Shown piece by piece: positions 62,074 to 64,000 of a stretch of 64,000 nt of DNA; positions within the stretch are counted from its first letter, which is position 1; the number at the start of each line of letters is the position of its first letter. The DNA is taken from assembly GCA_900553355.1 (NCBI GenBank), contig USDK01000003.1, positions 1 through 64,000 on the forward strand. The letters run 5' to 3'. The notes beneath the pieces are model-generated. The model did not search any database, was not told the origin of the DNA, and saw nothing but the letters and a program-made list of their open reading frames with translations. The DNA is from an uncultured Lachnospiraceae bacterium (GTDB lineage Bacteria > Bacillota > Clostridia > Lachnospirales > Lachnospiraceae). The position numbers and the translations under genes were made by a program.

Positions 62074-63516
62074 ATGAATACGAAAATGATACGGTACATA
62101 CTTGGTAAAATGTTGGGAGTAGAGGCTCTGCTTTTGCTCCTTCCGGCTTTTGTCTCTTTGATCTACCGGGAGACAGACGGACTCTATTTCCTCATACCGG
62201 CAGCGGTCCTTGCGGTGGTGTATCTGCTGACGGGCGTCAGGAAACCGAAAAATTCAGAGATTTACGGAAAGGAAGGAATGGTGATCGTAGCCAGTGCCTG
62301 GATTCTCTGGTCCATGTTTGGCGCTCTTCCCTTTACGCTTTCCGGAAGTATTCCGAACTATATTGATGCGTTGTTTGAGACCGTGTCCGGATTTACGACA
62401 ACCGGATCAACGATTCTTACGGATGTAGAGGCGCTGCCTCAGGGAATGCTGTTCTGGCGGAGCTTTACCCACTGGGTCGGTGGCATGGGCGTGTTGGTTT
62501 TTGTTATGGTGCTGACCTCTTTTGATAAAAATTCTATGGTCCTGATGCGTGCAGAGGTCCCGGGTCCGGAAAAGGATAAGCTGGCGCCGAAGATGATGAC
62601 CAACGCCAGGATTCTGTACGGAATGTATCTTGGACTGACAGTGATCCAGGTGATCCTGCTTTTGTTCGGAGGGATGAATCTTTTTGACAGTCTGATCCAT
62701 ACCTTTGGTACAGCCGGAACAGGAGGATTTTCCAACTATGCGTTAAGTGTCGCACATTTTGACAGTGCATATATCGACGGGGTAATCACAGTATTTATGA
62801 TTTTATTCGGCATCAACTTCAGCCTGTATTATCTTCTTTTGCTGCGGGAGTTTAAGCCGGTGTGGAAAAACGAAGAGCTTCGGACATATCTGGGGATTAT
62901 CCTTGCGGCGGCACTGATCATTACTGTGAATATTAACTATATTTATGAAAATCCGCTGACTTCTTTCAGGTATGCGATCTTTCAGGTCGCTTCGATCATC
63001 ACGACGACAGGTTTTGCGACGGCAAACTATGTAGAGTGGCCGATGCTTTCACAGACAATCCTGATGTTCCTGATGGTGGTGGGAGCCTGTGCATCTTCTA
63101 CCGGAGGCGGTATTAAAGTATCCAGGCTGATCATGGCGGTCAAGAGCATTAAACGTGAGATCCAGCAGATGGTGCATCCAAAGTCGGTCAATATCATCCG
63201 GGTCAACGGTAAAAAGGTCAGCAGTGATGTGATACGGACTGTCTATATTTATCTGATTGCATATGCACTTATTTTCATGCTTTCGGTTATGATAGTAGCA
63301 GTAGATAATTTTGATTTTACGACGACATTTTCGGCGGTACTTACTGCCGTTGGAAACGTAGGGCCTGGTATGGAAATGGTAGGGCCGCTGGGAAGCTTTG
63401 CGGACTTTTCACCGCTTTCCAAGATTGTGTTCTGCTTTGATATGCTGGCCGGACGTCTGGAAATCTTCCCGTTCCTGCTGTTGTTTGCCATTCCATTTAA
63501 AAGAAACAAATTTTAG
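62074..63516 (+). CDS. trkH: Trk potassium uptake channel subunit
   Basis: 480 residues with four pore repeats. Selectivity-filter-like segments are visible, such as TVSGFTTTGST, GTAGTGGFSNY and ITTTGFATANY, and VGACASSTGGGIKVSRL. Membrane K+ channel or transporter regulated by TrkA. The 3' end is 12 bp before the next gene. Confidence 0.95.
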   Translation: MNTKMIRYILGKMLGVEALLLLLPAFVSLIYRETDGLYFLIPAAVLAVVYLLTGVRKPKNSEIYGKEGMVIVASAWILWSMFGALPFTLSGSIPNYIDALFETVSGFTTTGSTILTDVEALPQGMLFWRSFTHWVGGMGVLVFVMVLTSFDKNSMVLMRAEVPGPEKDKLAPKMMTNARILYGMYLGLTVIQVILLLFGGMNLFDSLIHTFGTAGTGGFSNYALSVAHFDSAYIDGVITVFMILFGINFSLYYLLLLREFKPVWKNEELRTYLGIILAAALIITVNINYIYENPLTSFRYAIFQVASIITTTGFATANYVEWPMLSQTILMFLMVVGACASSTGGGIKVSRLIMAVKSIKREIQQMVHPKSVNIIRVNGKKVSSDVIRTVYIYLIAYALIFMLSVMIVAVDNFDFTTTFSAVLTAVGNVGPGMEMVGPLGSFADFSPLSKIVFCFDMLAGRLEIFPFLLLFAIPFKRNKF

Positions 63517-63527
63517 CGGAGGTGTCC

Positions 63528-64000
63528 ATGAAAGGAAAGAGAAAGGTACTGATAGCTGTGGCAGTGGTCCTGGCGGCAGGGCTTTACTACTATATTGCAT
63601 TACCGGCGTTTAATATCCATTCGGCGGAGACGTGGTTTGCTGCATTATTTTTACTGATCGTTCTGGCAGCGGTCTATATTGTACGGAAGAGGCCGGGCAG
63701 AGGGGAGTTCCGCCAGAATAGAGTGCTGAAGAGCTTTGGAGTCGTGATCCTTGCTCTTGGGATCGTGTACCTGGTGGGTACCCTTCTGTCTTCGCCGGTG
63801 GTGAATGCAAAAAAATACCAGCAGCTGATGACCGTAGAGGAAGGTGAGTTCACGGAAGATGTTGAGGAGCTTTCCTTTGACCAGATACCGATCCTGGACA
63901 GAGATACGGCGGTGCTTCTGGGAGACAGGAAAATGGGAAGTATGGTGGATATGGTTTCTCAGTTTGATGTGGATGAGATCTACAGCCAGATTAATTACCA
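63528..64000 (+). CDS. Membrane-anchored protein of unknown function (N-terminal part)
   Basis: 157 codons before the window ends; GGAGGTG precedes ATG 63528. Two or three N-terminal helices (residues about 7-22, 38-54, 72-90) are followed by a soluble region (NAKKYQQLMTVEEGEFTEDVEELSFDQIP, LLGDRKMGSMVDMVSQF). It resembles large clostridial proteins sometimes labelled CvpA-family. The label is weak; function unknown. It is 3' partial. Confidence 0.75.
   Translation, partial: MKGKRKVLIAVAVVLAAGLYYYIALPAFNIHSAETWFAALFLLIVLAAVYIVRKRPGRGEFRQNRVLKSFGVVILALGIVYLVGTLLSSPVVNAKKYQQLMTVEEGEFTEDVEELSFDQIPILDRDTAVLLGDRKMGSMVDMVSQFDVDEIYSQINY

Overview
The window looks like a chromosomal segment of a Gram-positive, spore-forming anaerobe of the Lachnospiraceae / Clostridium cluster XIVa type. 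The inference rests on a SpoIID-family sporulation protein, a T-box leader on pheST, a 6S-like RNA, strong AGGAGG-type ribosome binding sites, an anaerobic (cobalt-early) cobalamin pathway with CbiK and CbiD, NhaC, TrkAH, and protein sequences typical of that family. No rRNA or tRNA gene was seen. Almost everything lies on the plus strand.

Layout. 1-6.4 kb: a cell-wall-anchored surface protein, then leuCD, an NhaC antiporter and thrC. 6.5-9.5 kb: a MATE transporter broken by a -1 frameshift at a slippery A-AAA-AAG, a perfect 24-bp inverted repeat, a DnaA-box-like cluster, a YbaK deacylase and a HAD phosphatase. 9.5-12.9 kb: a response regulator, ABC ATPase, ABC-2 permease and histidine kinase set, with direct repeats in front of the ATPase gene. 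12.9-22.6 kb: 6S-like RNA, spoIID, xpt (minus), yihY, T-box and pheST, sppA, an RDD protein and queA. 22.6-29.8 kb is the accessory-looking part: a DUF362 protein behind a MerR-type 19-bp-spacer promoter, a flavin/PNPOx-like protein, a DUF6442 + XRE pair, a 968-residue tandem FtsX permease without its ATPase, a VOC pseudogene and a HipB/HipT-like pair.

30.0-52.9 kb is a nearly complete cobalamin locus. A cobalamin riboswitch leads cbiD-cbiL-cbiF-cbiG-cbiH-(cbiJ/E/T fusion)-cbiA-cobT-cobU-cobS-(cobU-like)-cobC-cbiB-cobD-cbiP-cbiC and the cobalt transporter cbiMNQO. The chelatase cbiK lies convergently, and sirC-hemC-(cobA/hemD)-hemB follows. Together these take 5-aminolevulinate to the assembled nucleotide-loop cobamide. 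No corrinoid adenosyltransferase, hemA or hemL is visible here, and cobS carries a frameshift.

52.9-64 kb: a YitT protein, an EamA exporter, a ferredoxin-type aldo/keto reductase, aroA-tyrA (minus), an EF-G paralogue with altered GTPase motifs, trkA behind a small structured leader, trkH, and the start of a membrane protein that runs off the end.

I did not find one clearly new multi-gene system. The best leads are the recoding-like frameshift in the MATE gene, the EF-G paralogue, the orphan tandem FtsX permease, the degenerate CobU-like protein and the HipBT-like pair.
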